A stretch of 64,000 nucleotides of DNA, taken from the NCBI GenBank assembly GCA_002104985.1, contig MCGO01000012.1:620001-684000 (forward strand), in the 5' to 3' direction. Numbering within the stretch: the first letter of the stretch is position 1; every line of letters begins with the position of its first letter. The stretch comes from Rhizoclosmatium globosum (taxonomy: Eukaryota > Chytridiomycota > Chytridiomycetes > Chytridiales > Chytriomycetaceae). Positions 1 to 12,344 of this stretch are shown piece after piece. Both the position numbers and the translations under genes were made by a program. The notes under the pieces were generated by a model that saw nothing but the letters and a program-made list of their open reading frames with translations, ran no database searches and was not told the DNA's origin.

Positions 1-14
1 ACTTGACGAGAATC

Positions 15-2157
15 ATGCTCCTTCTCTCCCTCTTGTCAGCTGCGGCAGCTGTCCAGGCGTATTACCTACCTGGCTTTCCTCCTCAGGACTACCAGATCGG
101 TGACGCTGTACAGTTGACTGTCAACGCGTTGACATCAGCAGACTCTCACTCGCTTCTGCCATACGACTACTACTACGAAAAGTTCCACTTCTGTAAGCCA
201 CACAATATGGAAGTTCAGCGTGAGAGTTTGGGAAGCATCTTGTTTGGAGACCGTCTCTACAACTCTCCCTTCGAGGTGAGGCGGTGGAATTTTGATGGAA
301 TGTCGCATACCTATCTGACAAGAACACGTCCACCTCTTAGCTCCCAATGAACCAAAACAAAAACTGCGTGAAGCTCTGTACCACCAATATCCCAAAGAAG
401 ATGCAGCCTTCATCAACCAAAAGTAATACTCTTGGCGGGATTCTCCATCTCAACTGACAAACAAAAAACAATACAGAATCATGGAATACTACTCCATGTC
501 ATGGTACGTAGACAACCTCCCAGCCGCCCAAGTTAGTCTCGACGAAGACGGCAAGAGCTACTACCAAATCGGATTCGACCTCGGAACAGTCATGCTCAAA
601 GACAACAACGACGCTGAAGGAAAAGAAGACTTTATCGAGATTCCTTTCTTCCACAATCACTTTGACATTACAGTCGAGTACCACACGCAGGATGACAAAA
701 AGTTCCGCGTTGTGGGTGTTCTTGTGACACCAAGAAGTGTGAAGGAGTTGAAAGCAGATGGAGAATGTAATTATGAAGGGCTTGCTCCAGAAGTACTTTT
801 GAGTGATAAAGAGGATAACGAAGTCACGTTTTCGTACAATGTCTACTGGAAGGTGATTCTTTTCCTTCCTCATTAAGTTTTGTACTGAGCAAACGAAGTA
901 GAGATCGTCAGCTGCCTGGGGAACTCGTTGGGACAAGTACCTACACGTGACTGAGGCTAAAATCCACTGGTTTTCTATCATCAACTCTACTGTTATTGTC
1001 CTCCTTTTGACTGGAATGGTTGCCATGATTCTGCTCCGTGCCTTGCACAAGGATATCAAGCGGTACAACAAGCTCTTTGAGGAAGACTTTGGAGACGAGA
1101 TTGGATGGAAGCTTGTTCACTCGGATGTATTCCGTCCACCTAAGGAGCGTTTGTTGCTTTCGGTTTTGGTTGGTAGTGGTTGTCAGATTTTCTTGATGTG
1201 TGTCATCTCATTAGGTACGTGTATTTGCTGTACTTGCGACTATGTATTGACGGTATATTGTTAATAGTATTCTCTGTCTTGGGATTCCTCTCTCCATCTA
1301 GCCGGGGTGCGCTGAGCACAGTCTCAATTCTTTGCTTCATTTTCTTCAGTGGTTGTGCGGGATACGTGTCCGCCCGCTTGTACAAGATGATGAAAGGAGA
1401 CAGATGGTACATGAATGTGACTGTGACTGCATTCCTCGTTCCAGCATTTGTTTTCCTCATCTTCTTCACCCTGAACTTTATTCTTATTGGTGCCCAGTCT
1501 TCCGCGGCTGTGCCATTCGGAACCATGTGTGCATTGTTGGCACTTTGGTTCCTTATCTCGGTTCCTTTGTCGGTTCTAGGAGCGTTCTTTGGATTCAAGC
1601 AGGAGGCTATTGAAGATCCTGTCAAGACTGCTCAAATCCCACGCGAGATTCCAAATCAGGTGTGTTTATTGAATCAAGTTAGAACATTAATTTGACATTG
1701 GTATTAGTCTGGCTACTCTAGCCTTTGGGTTGCATGCTTGATGGGAGGATTGATTCCATTTGGTGCCATTTACATTGAGCTCTACTTCATTATGAACAAC
1801 ATTTGGTTCCACCATTTGTACTACATGTTTGGATTCCTCTTTGTGGTCTTCTGTATCCTCATCATCGCCTGTTCCGAAGTTGCTATCCTTTTGTGTTACT
1901 CACAGCTTTGTGCTGAGGACTACAAATGGGCCTGGAGAAGTTTCTTGGTTGCTGGTTCCAGTGGATTCTATATGTTTTTGCACAGTATTGTGTACTTGGT
2001 CCGTGTGCTGCGTGTTGATAATGCCGCAAGTGTTGTTCTCTACATTGGTTGGAGTTTCGTTGTTTCCGTTCTCTTCTCTATCTTGACTGGAAGTATTGGT
2101 TACATCAGTTGTTTGTTGTTTGTACGAACAATCTTCGGCATCATTAAGATTGATTGA
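15..2157 (+). CDS. TM9SF/nonaspanin (EMP70 family) endomembrane protein
   Basis: Multipass protein of the Golgi/endosome system, involved in sorting of membrane proteins and cell adhesion in the family. Exons I read: 15-275, about 341-422 (or from 323), 477-852, 902-1214, 1268-1659, 1708-2157. The start gives a signal peptide (MLLLSLLSAAAAVQA), then a lumenal region with GDRLYNSPFE and DNLPAA, then about nine hydrophobic segments including FLSPSSRGALS and the family's IPREIPNQ stretch. The protein ends KID, matching the K-x-D/E COPI-binding tail of the family. One problem: exon 1 ends in phase 0, but exon 2 continues the downstream frame only if it receives one extra base. Either the junction is unusual or one base is wrong. 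The CxxLC segment expected here was not found. Family identity is certain; the exon 1-2 boundary is not. Confidence 0.9.
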
Positions 2158-2199
2158 TTTTAATATGACGGTTTTATTGGAAATAAAAACTTCATCAAT

Positions 2200-5100
2200 C
2201 TAGATGACTTCCTTGCCTTCTGTAACTGCCCGCACGCTCTTGAGTATTGGCTCAGTATTAGTTGTACTTCCTCCTTTGGATCCTAAATTTGTTATCGTCC
2301 CTAGCAAAGATGTCGGAACCGCACTATAGCCTCCTTTTTTGGTGTTCTCAATCACAGATAAATCAGCTTCTGATCGTTTTGTGTGAATGATTTTCTTATG
2401 GTTGCGTTCCATGTATCCCTGGAAAATCCATCGCAACGCATGATTGACCAGAGGTAGAATAATGACTGTCACGATGAATGGCGTAATATTGAGAGCCTCT
2501 GGCTCAAATTTGGCATACTGACGTAGAGCTAGAAATATGATAAACCCTATTCCAATTTCACGGTTCAAATACACTTGGAGCAACTTTTTGTAGGGTTGAA
2601 TATATGCTCGCGTAAGTCCATACAGTGTAAATATGACCAAGTAAGCTATCGAAGCTTGTGAATCACGATTATGATTGAGAAAGGTGAACACCAAAACGAT
2701 CACACCGCGTTCCCAAATAACGACTGATTCCATATAGAAGAACTGTGGTCTGTATGGCAGATAGAAAGCTTCATACACTTGATCCATTGGGTTTTCTTTG
2801 AAATCGTGGTGTTCCTCTTTTGCAATACGCTTTTCGTTATGTAGCCGCATCAAAGTAATTAATAGTCCCAACGGGTACACAGCAAGCAATAGACCCAAAG
2901 TAACGAACGCCACAGTTACTGGTCCAGTATGTTGATGAGAATAACAATGTATATTTGGTACATGAAACAGCACATTCTCCCCTAACACTTCGTCACAGTT
3001 CAGCAACACTAAAGCAGCCTCAACAAGTGGCATCAATACAAAACTGAATACAATTGTAAAAGATCGCGCAAATAATACATCCACATTTTGCTCAGCCATG
3101 TACTGAGGTAATGCCTGATGAACTTTGGGAAAGAACTTCAATAAACTGTAGTAGCATGTAAAGTAGAATAGAATGACGACTGGAAGAAGAAATCGGAAGA
3201 GCGCTTTTCCTTGACCTCTCAATGGAAGTGGGCAGTCGAATACGAGTGAATCAATGTCAAGGGAAAAGACGGCAAGGATTTTGTTGAGCCCATCCCAGCC
3301 TATAACAGCTCCAATGTCATCATCGAAAATGAGATTGATAACTTGGAAATAAAAGAAGATTTGTTCGAACTAAACAAGGGTTACTACATATGACTGTCTA
3401 TAGTTGGCCGGGAACTTACCTCAGCAGCGTGATACTTTGGTACAAATATTACCGCGGCAGTGAAGAATGCCGGCAGAATCACAGTTAGGTAAAAGCTTCC
3501 ACCTGCACTTGAACAAGTCACACACTTGCCATTCCAAGGGTATAATGAAGAATCTGCACATTCAGTGCAAAAAACGCCTGTAAAACCTTCTTCGCATATG
3601 GCCGTTGATGTACAGTTCCCAGTCGGGCAACACTGCTTTCCATGTGGACACAAATGTATCTCAGGAACATAGTCACCCGTTATATTGGAGGGAGTAACTG
3701 GCATCCAAAACATTGCGTTTACATTGACAGTCGCCCCTCCCGGACATGAGGCATTCTCGGGACATGAGTCGCATTCTTGCGTTGTTGTCGCGTTCAGGTT
3801 ATATGTACCTGGCAGACACTTTAGACACACATATAGCGAGTTTGACAGATATCGACCAGTTCCGATCGGGCATTGTGACTGGGAGACAGGCGGCGGAGGA
3901 ATCCATGTTGCCCAAAGAGACTCATGCGTTTTCAACCAGTCACAAGTCGTATCAGTGTAGGACGTATCAGTCCAGTCTCCAACAGTCGTGGGAATCTTTG
4001 AGAGCATAAGATCAATCGATTGTTCAGGGATTGAAAACTTGGAGAGGTAGTAGGAGAGCTCAGGAAAGTCTATGGCAAACTTTGCGGAGGAGGCTTTGAA
4101 CAGGTTTTCAACTGGAATGTCAACAGTGACAGGCGTGTGGACAGGGTCTATGGAAATGATAAGCGATATCAAAACACACCAAGTCTACCTTTTTGAAACT
4201 TTTTGAAAGCGCCAATAGAGTCGTCTGGGAAGATAATTCTCGTCAAGTTTAGTCTAAATATAAGTTAGTGTATGGGGTTTCGGATTCCAGCCACTCACCC
4301 TGCTAGAGTTGTAGTCGGACGCCATTGATACGCCAGAAAAGGTTTTTTCGTCTCATAAGCAGAAACGAGGTTTGAGAATGCATCATTCCCCATAAAGTTG
4401 AGAGTTGCGTTTAAGTGCAGTCCATCGACCAAACGCTGAAAGTAATATACTGTAGTTTCCATCGTCTCCATCCAGATTTCGACGAAATTCTGCTTCTCCG
4501 AGTCCGTATACCAAGATGGCTTATACGTTCCGTTGACGCAACCAAACGGATTCCCATCGCAAATAGGCGAACCATTTGAATGTGTTGCATGAGGACCCGA
4601 TCCGGATCGAGGAAATAGCATTTGTGTCTCTGGATGGACCAACATCTTCCAGAAATCAAGTGTCTCGTATTGAGGATATTGATCCAGCATATAAGATGGA
4701 AAGTAGAGCCCAACTCGCCCTGTATATCCGACAGAGCCATAATCTACAATAGAATTCTCTAGTTGTACGTATTTCTCATACCACGTCGATGCATCGCTTG
4801 GCCATAACTCGAGCGCAACATCTGAACTGGTTCCATTGGCGAGTCTAGGACCCGTAGTAGGACCACCATCGTACACTCGAACGTTTACGCTATAGCCCAT
4901 TACTTCAGTGAGAAGATGAAAGAAAATCTGGGAAGATAATATCGCACTGTCCCACCATTCGATCTCAAGGATTATTTGTCGTTTCAGTCCCTATTTGTAA
5001 TGTTACAACGCGTCGTATTCAGTATTTCGAGTTGATTTCACCGTAAATGTGGAGTATGAGGCCCAACCATATTTGGAATAGTACGAACTATTTAAACAGG

Positions 5101-5227
5101 TTGGGATCTGGACATTGCTCGCTTCCAAGTCGATATCGAGAGATGAAGAGCTACTGCTGGTGTGGTGTAGATATTTTGTGGCTGCAAAGACATGAAGGAT
5201 AGGAATCGCGACGAAGAACAGAATCAT
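2200..5227 (-). CDS. Receptor-like protein: OpuAC-type binding domain, Cys-rich stalk, multi-TM region
   Basis: Five exons: 5227-5042, 4990-4299, 4253-4189, 4147-3420, 3369-2200; 946 aa. A signal peptide (MILFFVAIPILHVFAA) is followed at residues ~65-320 by a type II periplasmic-binding-protein-like domain resembling glycine-betaine binding OpuAC: WWDS near the start, an LLTEVMGYSV helix/strand, ELWPSD, and VGLYFPSYML. Residues ~400-540 are Cys-rich (CLKCLPGTYN, CDSCPENASCPGG, CEEGFTGVFCTECAD), like GCC2/GCC3 and EGF-like stalks. About eight hydrophobic segments follow, then a ~75-residue hydrophilic tail that is probably cytosolic. I infer a plasma-membrane sensor or carrier for a small osmolyte-like ligand; ligand and signalling partner are unknown. 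All exon phases fit. It converges with the TM9SF gene, stop codons 42 bp apart. Confidence 0.85.
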
Positions 5228-5394
5228 TTCGTGGATTTACGGGATCGACCATAAAAGGGAAAACACTGAATCGTTAGGAATAACTTTTGTGAAAGTTAGA
5301 ACCATTGATAGTTCTGATATTAAAGAGACATAACAGAAACAACTTTGTTCAATAAATTACAAACTAAGCAAAAAACGCACAAAATGGCTTCAGA

Positions 5395-8300
5395 TCATTC
5401 ATCCAGCCCTTCCAATCTCAATGTCAACAAACGCGAAGTATTCTCATCTTGATCCTTGTAGATTCCAACGAGAGCCTGAGCACGTTCATAAAACGTACTT
5501 TTCAAACTGATGACGATAAACTGGAATTCATCTGAAGCCCGAGACTTGATGTAGTTGGCAACTTTCGCAACGTTTGCATTGTCTAGCGCGGCATCAACTT
5601 CGTCCAGAACAAAGAAAGGAGCTGGGCGATAGCTATGAACTGCAAACAGGAGGGCAAGAGCTGCCACTGTTTTTTCACCTCCTGAGAGCTGTTCCATGTC
5701 TCTGAATCTCTTCATGGGCGGCATAGCATGGAATTTAACACCGTCAAGATATGGTTCCTGCTCAGAATCGTTAGACTGAGAAAAACAAAATGATCGAAAC
5801 TCACATCGCTGTCTTCTAAACTCAAATAAGCAGTTCCACCAAGTGGAAACGTCTTTGACTTAGTGAGTTCCTTATAAATTTGATCAATCTTTCCAGATAT
5901 ATGAAGGTAAGCTCCATGAAACTTTTGGTATCTGCGAAGGGATTCAGTCAAATGATTTGAAACAAACACAAAATACCTTTCGTGTTTAATAGCCGTAAAA
6001 GCATCTTTAGCAAGCTTCGCATCCTTTCGAGCATTCTCAAATTCTTCAGCAGTCATACGTAACTTGGCTTCAACATCATCGAATCTGTGACCTGGGATTA
6101 ACCACAACTCTATCAACACTAATATCCTTACTTCTCACTAGCTCTCATATTTGGCGCCATCTTCTCAATCTCAACAGTCAAAGCCTTAATGGATTCTTGG
6201 AATTCGATTTCAGCCTCATCAGAGCCATTCTGCTCACAATTCAGCTTCTGCAAAGAACATCTGCTCAATATCAAACAAACCTTCTTCTGCTTATCCTTCA
6301 AAATAGAGAAATCGATCGCCAAAGAGTTGAGAAGAGCAACGGACTTTGCTTGGGATGACTGTTGAGAACCTTCATCCACGTCCATACTATCAGCATCAGG
6401 AATTTGCTATACGAAAGATCAGTCTCACGACAGAGGATCATCGAATTCACTCACATCCATTTCTTCCAAAGACACATCGTTCAACGATCCACGCAACAAA
6501 GGCAGATCGATTTCCTCTAGCTTTGATCGCCTAAAGATCGCAATACGCTCCGCATTCATCCGCTCCACTTGAGATTGCTGTGTACGAGTTAGATTACAAA
6601 GACATATAAAATATACTAACCTTTGTGTTAATTTTCTTCAAATAGTCCTCCATACTCTTCTGCAAAGCCGCAACAGCCTTCTTGGCGTTATCAACTTCTT
6701 TGCGCTTCTCCTCAAATCGAGCGTTCGTCCCCTCCAAAGTAGCCCGAAGAGTCTCCAATTTTTTGTTGAGGCGATCAATCTCCTGTCTGTGCTCTTGACT
6801 GGCAACTACATTCTCTTCATATTCTTTCGACTGGGTCGCGATCGTGGCCTCCAATTTTTCGATTCGAGTTTCGATTTCCTTTGCCTGATTCTTCTCGAAA
6901 GTGATTCTGAAGCAAAAAAAATAAATGAGATCACATCACAAGACAAAGAAAAATATATACGTACTGGTTCATAAATTGAGCCTTGTTTGTCTCAAATTCG
7001 AGACGGCGCTCATTCAACTCACGATCCAATGTTCCCTGTCCCTCATCAAACTCTCTGATGTTCTTGACTCCAAAATCGCCACAGAAGGAAGCAAACAATT
7101 CGTCTTCGATCTTGAATACCTTGACCTCCAATGCACCGACTTCACGAGTCTTGCGGTTGAGGTCTTGAGAGAGTTTTCCAAGAGTTGGTTCAATTGAAGC
7201 GATATCGGCTCGAGCATTTTCAAGCTCCTTCTGGACAGAAGCATGCTTTCTTTTTGTCGTGTTCTTTAATTGAAATTAGAGATCGTGTTTTAGCCCAAGA
7301 GTACTATTTACCAGATTATCCAACGCAACGTTCAATCGACTTTCGGCGGACGCAATCTCAGACCGCAACACTTCATCATTCGCAATCTTTCGTCTTGCCT
7401 TTCCGATTTCCTGAATATCATTGACAAGTACATCACGAGCCTTTCTGAAAGCTGCAGTAATCAAGTTAGAACAAGAGCACTACCATATAATGCAAAAACA
7501 AAATTAACCTTCAATCTCTTTCTCTTCCCATCTACGAGAATCCCTGCTCGAGTTGTTTGTCTGACCACCAGTCATCAACCCAGTCTTATGCAACACAGTT
7601 CCATCCAGCGTAACAGCTTTCACTTCTTGTCCACGCGACCAACAAACTTCCTTCGCGATTTCCATAGTCTCACACACAAGAGAATCGCTGCAGGCGAATT
7701 GTACAGCACGTTCATACATTGCTTCGACTTGAATCACATCCACCGCCAAACGCGCACCTTTGGCAAAGTTTCGATACTTCTCGTTGATGGGCTTCACACT
7801 CAATGTGTCAAGAGGTAAGAACGTTGCAGTTCCAGCACGTTGATCTCTCATATACTGAGGGAAACTCTGATGAGCAAATTCATTCAACGGGTTAATAACG
7901 AACCTGGATACAATCGACACCGGTACGCTCAGTGTCAACAACAATCGCATCAATATTTCTTCCCAAGATTGTCGCAACAGCAATATCATACCTTCTTTGT
8001 GTGGGCTTACAAAGGTCAATAAGTCGTCCATGGACACCTAGGAATTCCCGAGTCAGTCGCCGAGCAAAGAGATAAACTATTTTCACCTGGAAAGATTCGT
8101 TTCAACGCCTCCAAGTTTTCACGATTCTTGGCATCACGCTCGCTTTCACTACGATCCGCACGGGCTTGCAACAACTTTTCCTGGACCTCAGCCAACTTTT
8201 CATTCTTCTCCGTTTCTTGTTGTCTGAAAACGAGTCAGATTTCAGACTTTTCAACGTAAAGTCCCAAACCTCAAACGACGACGATCCGCTTCCATAGACT

Positions 8301-10429
8301 CCAAGTCTTTCTTCAATTTCGCCAAATCAGCCTTGATTTGCGCAACGTTGTCTCCAACTACAACTTTCCGCTCAGCCAGTGCCGCCTCCTCTTCAACGAG
8401 TCGAGACTCTTTTCCCTTCGCCTGCTCCAAAGTCTCTTCTTTACGCTTGATATCCTCAGAATCAGTTTTAAGCTGCCGTTGCATGGCTGTCAAGAGCTGG
8501 CGGTCGGTCAAAGTACGGGCCGTCACATTTTCGCGACTAATACGAGGAATGTTAATTTGTCGAAACAAGAGAGAAAGATGAGCCTTACATTTTGTTGTAT
8601 TCAGCGCGAGCAGCTGCATCGAATGCGCGCTTAACAGACTTTGCGGCAGACTTTTGAGCAGTAGCTAAGACGATGTTTGAGTAAGATCATCAAAACACTG
8701 AAGAATAAAACCTTCGAATTTCTCTGCTGCTTTTGTAACATTGCTCAGTTCTTTTTCTAGTTCGGCGATACTCGATTGCTGAGAGGAATAACGATCAATA
8801 CGTGTGTAATTCAACTTATATACACACACACCTGCTTCTCGAGATCTTTCTGAGCTTTTGACAAGTTATCTTTTGCCTGAGCAATCTTTTTGGCGCCATG
8901 CTTGACCTTCTCGTCAAGTTTGAGTTGCTCCGGTTTCTAAAAAAATAGTATTAACACCAGTATCGAACAGAACAATCGAGTAATCACCTTTTCGGCAATA
9001 TCTTCCGTAACTTCTTTGATCTTTTTTTCTCCTTTCAAGTTCTCTTTCGTTGCGACAGCCATCACTTTCTTGGCTTCTTTCAAAACAGATTCAGCATCTT
9101 CAAGTTGCTTTTCCATGTCCGATCCAGCCTCCTTATCCTTTTGAATCATTGACTGAATCGTTTTCACAGCTCCATCAAGGTGGTACAGTCTCCACACGAG
9201 GTGGCAAATAACTTCTTTGGTCTGTATAGGATAGGTTACAGAGGACGTTGAATAAAGAGTGAATCACATACCCGCTGATTCAGCAGACGTTGAAATCTTT
9301 CCGCCTCTTCCTTCTGTTCCTTCACTTGCTTCATTTCTGCATTGATTCCGCGCTTCTTGTTGAAGTTGACAGTACTTGTTTCGGTTGCCTTTTCAAGCAG
9401 GGCTTTGAGACGTTCATACTCTGGCTTGAGTTCCAAGGAACCACTGATTTGCTCAATCATCCGAGTGAGATCTTTGGGAGATTGTGCTGCAACAGCTTCG
9501 ACGTCGCCCTTAAGTATGAATCAGTTATGGCTAGTTAAATACTGAAGTGATCACATACCTGGAATACAAGGAAGTTCTTTGCTTTGATGAGAATGTTTTC
9601 ACCTTCGAGTGTTGAACTGTACTTGTTCAAAGTCACAACCTTGTTGTTGATTCTGTATTCACTTGTTCCAGCAGCAGTGATACTGTACCAACGAGTTAAC
9701 ACCAACCACGCAACCAGTCCCCACTTACATTCGCGAGAACCGCAACACAGCACCCTCCGTCTTTTCATAGACAGCAGTGACGGAAGCAGTTGTAGGCTTC
9801 CCCCCATCGTTGTCATTGTCCTCGTCATCTTGACTTCCAACATCGCGTTCATTAGCGTAAATCAAGTCCTTCAGTTTCGATGAACGCAGCTGGGCCGACT
9901 GAACACCGAGCACGAACGAGATGGCGTCCATGAGATTTGATTTGCCTTTTCAAAGAAAGAGGGTCAGATGATCGGACATGGCACTTGACGGGGCCCGTGT
10001 CCGTCCGAGTCCAAGTCCCGACTCGACTGGCCCCGAACACAGACCCTTCGAACTTCGAACTTCGAACTTCGAACAACAGGAAGGCGCTGTGTCGGGGCAT
10101 CACTCGTTGCCCTTGATTGACCCACAAACCAAAACACAGACAAAACACAGACAGAACACAGACCCAGTCAAACGAACAAACTCGTAAACACAGAAAAAGA
10201 ACAGTTCAAGTTACCTGCTCCATTCGGCCCAATTACACTGGTGAAGTTGTCGAAGGGTCCAATGATTTGGTGGCCCTTGTACGATTTGAAGTTGTGCACT
10301 TCGAGTTGCACGAGTCGGCCCTGTCATTGAAAACACAGTAGGCCGAGTTAGTGTAAAGTGGCAGGAGGAATCAATCATGCGTGGCTTGGGACTAGTTGTG
10401 TGGTTGGTGGGGCGGTTGTCTATTACCAT
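5395..10429 (-). CDS. SMC1: Cohesin subunit SMC1
   Basis: Structural-maintenance-of-chromosomes ATPase of the cohesin ring. I read 22 exons totalling 3,753 nt (1,250 aa, normal for SMC1). Starts and ends: 10429-10427, 10320-10215, 9945-9729, 9682-9559, 9508-9272, 9221-8988, 8936-8832, 8778-8712, 8664-8589, 8536-8270, 8223-8087, 8037-7904, 7866-7509, 7451-7312, 7263-6965, 6906-6621, 6577-6455, 6406-6281, 6247-6132, 6084-5977, 5931-5805, 5757-5395. The Walker A loop GPNGAGKSN near residue 35 is followed by DAISFVLG and [13 protein letters not shown], which is the SMC1 rather than the SMC2-4 pattern. Long coiled coils flank a hinge (exons 12-13). The C-terminus carries LSGGEK and a Walker [12 protein letters not shown]. 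Exon 1 codes only for the initiator Met. The second intron is unusually long (269 nt) and repetitive. Confidence 0.95.
9946..10214 (-). repeat. Long SMC1 intron with tandem TTCGAAC repeats
   Basis: This 269 nt intron is several times longer than the other introns of the gene. On the + strand it holds four head-to-tail copies of TTCGAAC from about 10047 to 10074, and a run of related ACACAGAC units around 10134-10165. TTCGAA is itself palindromic, so the array could form hairpins. The function is unknown and it may simply be a simple-sequence expansion. Confidence 0.8.
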
Positions 10430-10470
10430 CTTTTGATTTGGGGAAAGGAAAACAAACAAATAAAAATCAT

Positions 10471-11361
10471 CTATCTGGCTGTTGTTGATGGTTTACCACT
10501 TTGAATCTTCTGTGTGGTTGTGGATACGTTGCTCTTGTGGCTCCGGACTTGGACGCCTTGACTTGTAATTGAATCAGAGTTATTCTTCTTGCTCAGATGT
10601 AACTGAACTTTCAGCCATATCAAAACACTGAATATTAAAACTCCGTTGGCATAAGCTAGTGCCATGAAAAGCTGGTTCAGTGGGTCTGGATAAAGTATAA
10701 GAGATATCAGTGCAAGGCCTAACGTCCCACAAAGCAAAGCGCATGATAATAGTCCAATTTTTGCAGTTATGACTAGTCGTTCATCGACTGTCGCATCCTG
10801 CTCATTCACGCCCAGATTCTTGCGCAAGAACTGAAAGAAAGCAAACACGAGCGCAGAATCAACAGTAGTTCCAATACCCCCAACACATACTTTAACAATC
10901 GTGTAAAATATCCGTGGCGGATGATTCGCCGTGAAGTCCTGTAGTATGTGAATCACAAGCATTGCCAGTACTTGTATTGAACAAATCACAGGCCCAATCA
11001 AATACACGTTCCAACTCATAAGGTTACATATAGTCAGTGGAAGCGTCTTTTTGACAATAGTACTGCTCCGCATCCAAGTAAACCACACATACGACATTTC
11101 AGTCACACCCTCAAGAGCAATCACAGGAACAGCCAACGACGGATTGACCACAGCCAGTGCATTTAATAAATTTGTAAACGCGATGCTTAAGCCCCCAACA
11201 CATAACACAATGTTGAATTTGGAAAATACATCGCTTGCAAAGACTTTGTGTTCTACAAAAACGATGAACGCGATTGTAAATGCAATCTGTAAGAAGCCGA
11301 CAGCAAAAGCGGTGTAACCAATGGCTGACTGTAGGTCTGAGATGGTTGAAGTGTTGAGCAT
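10471..11361 (-). CDS. Unrecognised seven-transmembrane protein
   Basis: Single-exon frame of 296 aa. About seven hydrophobic helices are visible: one near residues 13-36, one at 45-70, one at 75-95, one at 110-135, one at 150-175 (ending in FFQFLRK), one at 200-222 and one at 228-248. A basic, Ser/Thr-rich C-terminal tail of about 50 residues follows. A short N-terminus without a signal peptide plus seven helices suggests a GPCR-like or transporter-like topology, but no diagnostic motif such as DRY or NPxxY is visible, so no function is assigned. The gene lies 42 bp upstream of the SMC1 start in the same orientation and seems to be an independent unit. Confidence 0.75.
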   Translation of the reverse strand: MLNTSTISDLQSAIGYTAFAVGFLQIAFTIAFIVFVEHKVFASDVFSKFNIVLCVGGLSIAFTNLLNALAVVNPSLAVPVIALEGVTEMSYVWFTWMRSSTIVKKTLPLTICNLMSWNVYLIGPVICSIQVLAMLVIHILQDFTANHPPRIFYTIVKVCVGGIGTTVDSALVFAFFQFLRKNLGVNEQDATVDERLVITAKIGLLSCALLCGTLGLALISLILYPDPLNQLFMALAYANGVLIFSVLIWLKVQLHLSKKNNSDSITSQGVQVRSHKSNVSTTTQKIQSGKPSTTAR

Positions 11362-11474
11362 TCTTATGGCGTGTAAATCTCTTGTTACAGGATAAATAAT
11401 GTAAGCTGATTTCTGTAGAATTCACATGCACCTTATGCTTTATTCTGAATCGTCTTTTGGTCTCCTCATTAAAT

Positions 11475-12266
11475 CTAAAACAATCCACTCCCCGTCTCCC
11501 AGAATTTGCGCACACGATCCTTGATACCATCCCATGACACAGCAGGTCTCACATCCAAAAAGAAACTTACACCCTTTTCCTCAGGAGACTGACTTCCACC
11601 ATAGAAATCAATGACATATCGCACTTCCTTTCCACACCTGTCAATGTACCAATCATGTCGATCGAAGGGGAGTTTGTAACCGAGGAGGTTAAGAATACGT
11701 GCTTTCGGTGTGTAATCACGCGGCTTTCCAATAAATTTGAGGAGTTTGGGTTGACCGCATGCACTTTTGGCGAGACATATGTTAGAATCATGATGATATT
11801 AGAAAGCAGAAATAGGCAACACACGTTTTATGCATTCCTTCCCATTCGAGAATCTTTCGCCAGCATTGCTCATTGACAGCATTGTGGATCGGCACAACGA
11901 CGCCCATGTCGCGTTCTTCAGGGTTCCAGTTTTTCCGTTTCATCGCCTGTTTGTGTGTATTGTAGATTGTAAGAGGGAGTAGATCGATCAAGCAAAGATT
12001 ACATTGTAGAACATTTGCTCTGATGGATAGACCCAGTTCTTCCCGTCATGTTTTCCAGCCATTGGAATAGTAGAAATCTCTCTGTCGATAGAGAGGGGCG
12101 CCTTCTGATCTTTTGCAGGAGTTTGGTTTGGAGTGATTGGCATGTTGTTCAGAGGGTTATCCAGGGCTGGCTGCTGCATTGTGATTGCGGGATCGTTGTC
12201 TGCATGGTAGGGACACGAAGTTGCATCGCCGATGGGAGGGTGACCCTCAGGGACCTTGTTTGCCAT
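11475..12266 (-). CDS. HCCS/CYC3: Holocytochrome c synthase (cytochrome c heme lyase)
   Basis: Mitochondrial intermembrane-space enzyme that attaches heme covalently to apocytochrome c (CYC3 in yeast, HCCS in animals). Three exons: 12266-12003, 11946-11825, 11763-11475; 224 aa. Family features seen: an N-terminal CP motif (TSCPYH), [17 protein letters not shown], a central helix around EWEGMH (the heme-coordinating His in this family), [22 protein letters not shown], and the terminal [14 protein letters not shown]. Length and domain order match the family. The start codon is 78 bp from the divergent start of a mitochondrial ribosomal protein gene, so the two probably share a promoter. Confidence 0.93.
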
Positions 12267-12344
12267 CCGTTTTCGAAGAGACTTCTTTTGCTCTTTTCTT
12301 TTAACCTTCCTTTAAACCAACCAACCAACCAACAAACCAAACCA
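12267..12344. promoter_or_regulatory. Short divergent intergenic region, probable bidirectional promoter
   Basis: Only 78 bp separate the start codons of holocytochrome c synthase (-) and mitochondrial uL30m (+). Both products serve mitochondria. It holds a CCAACCAACCAACCAA tract next to the uL30m start. That it drives both genes is inferred from position alone. Confidence 0.5.
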
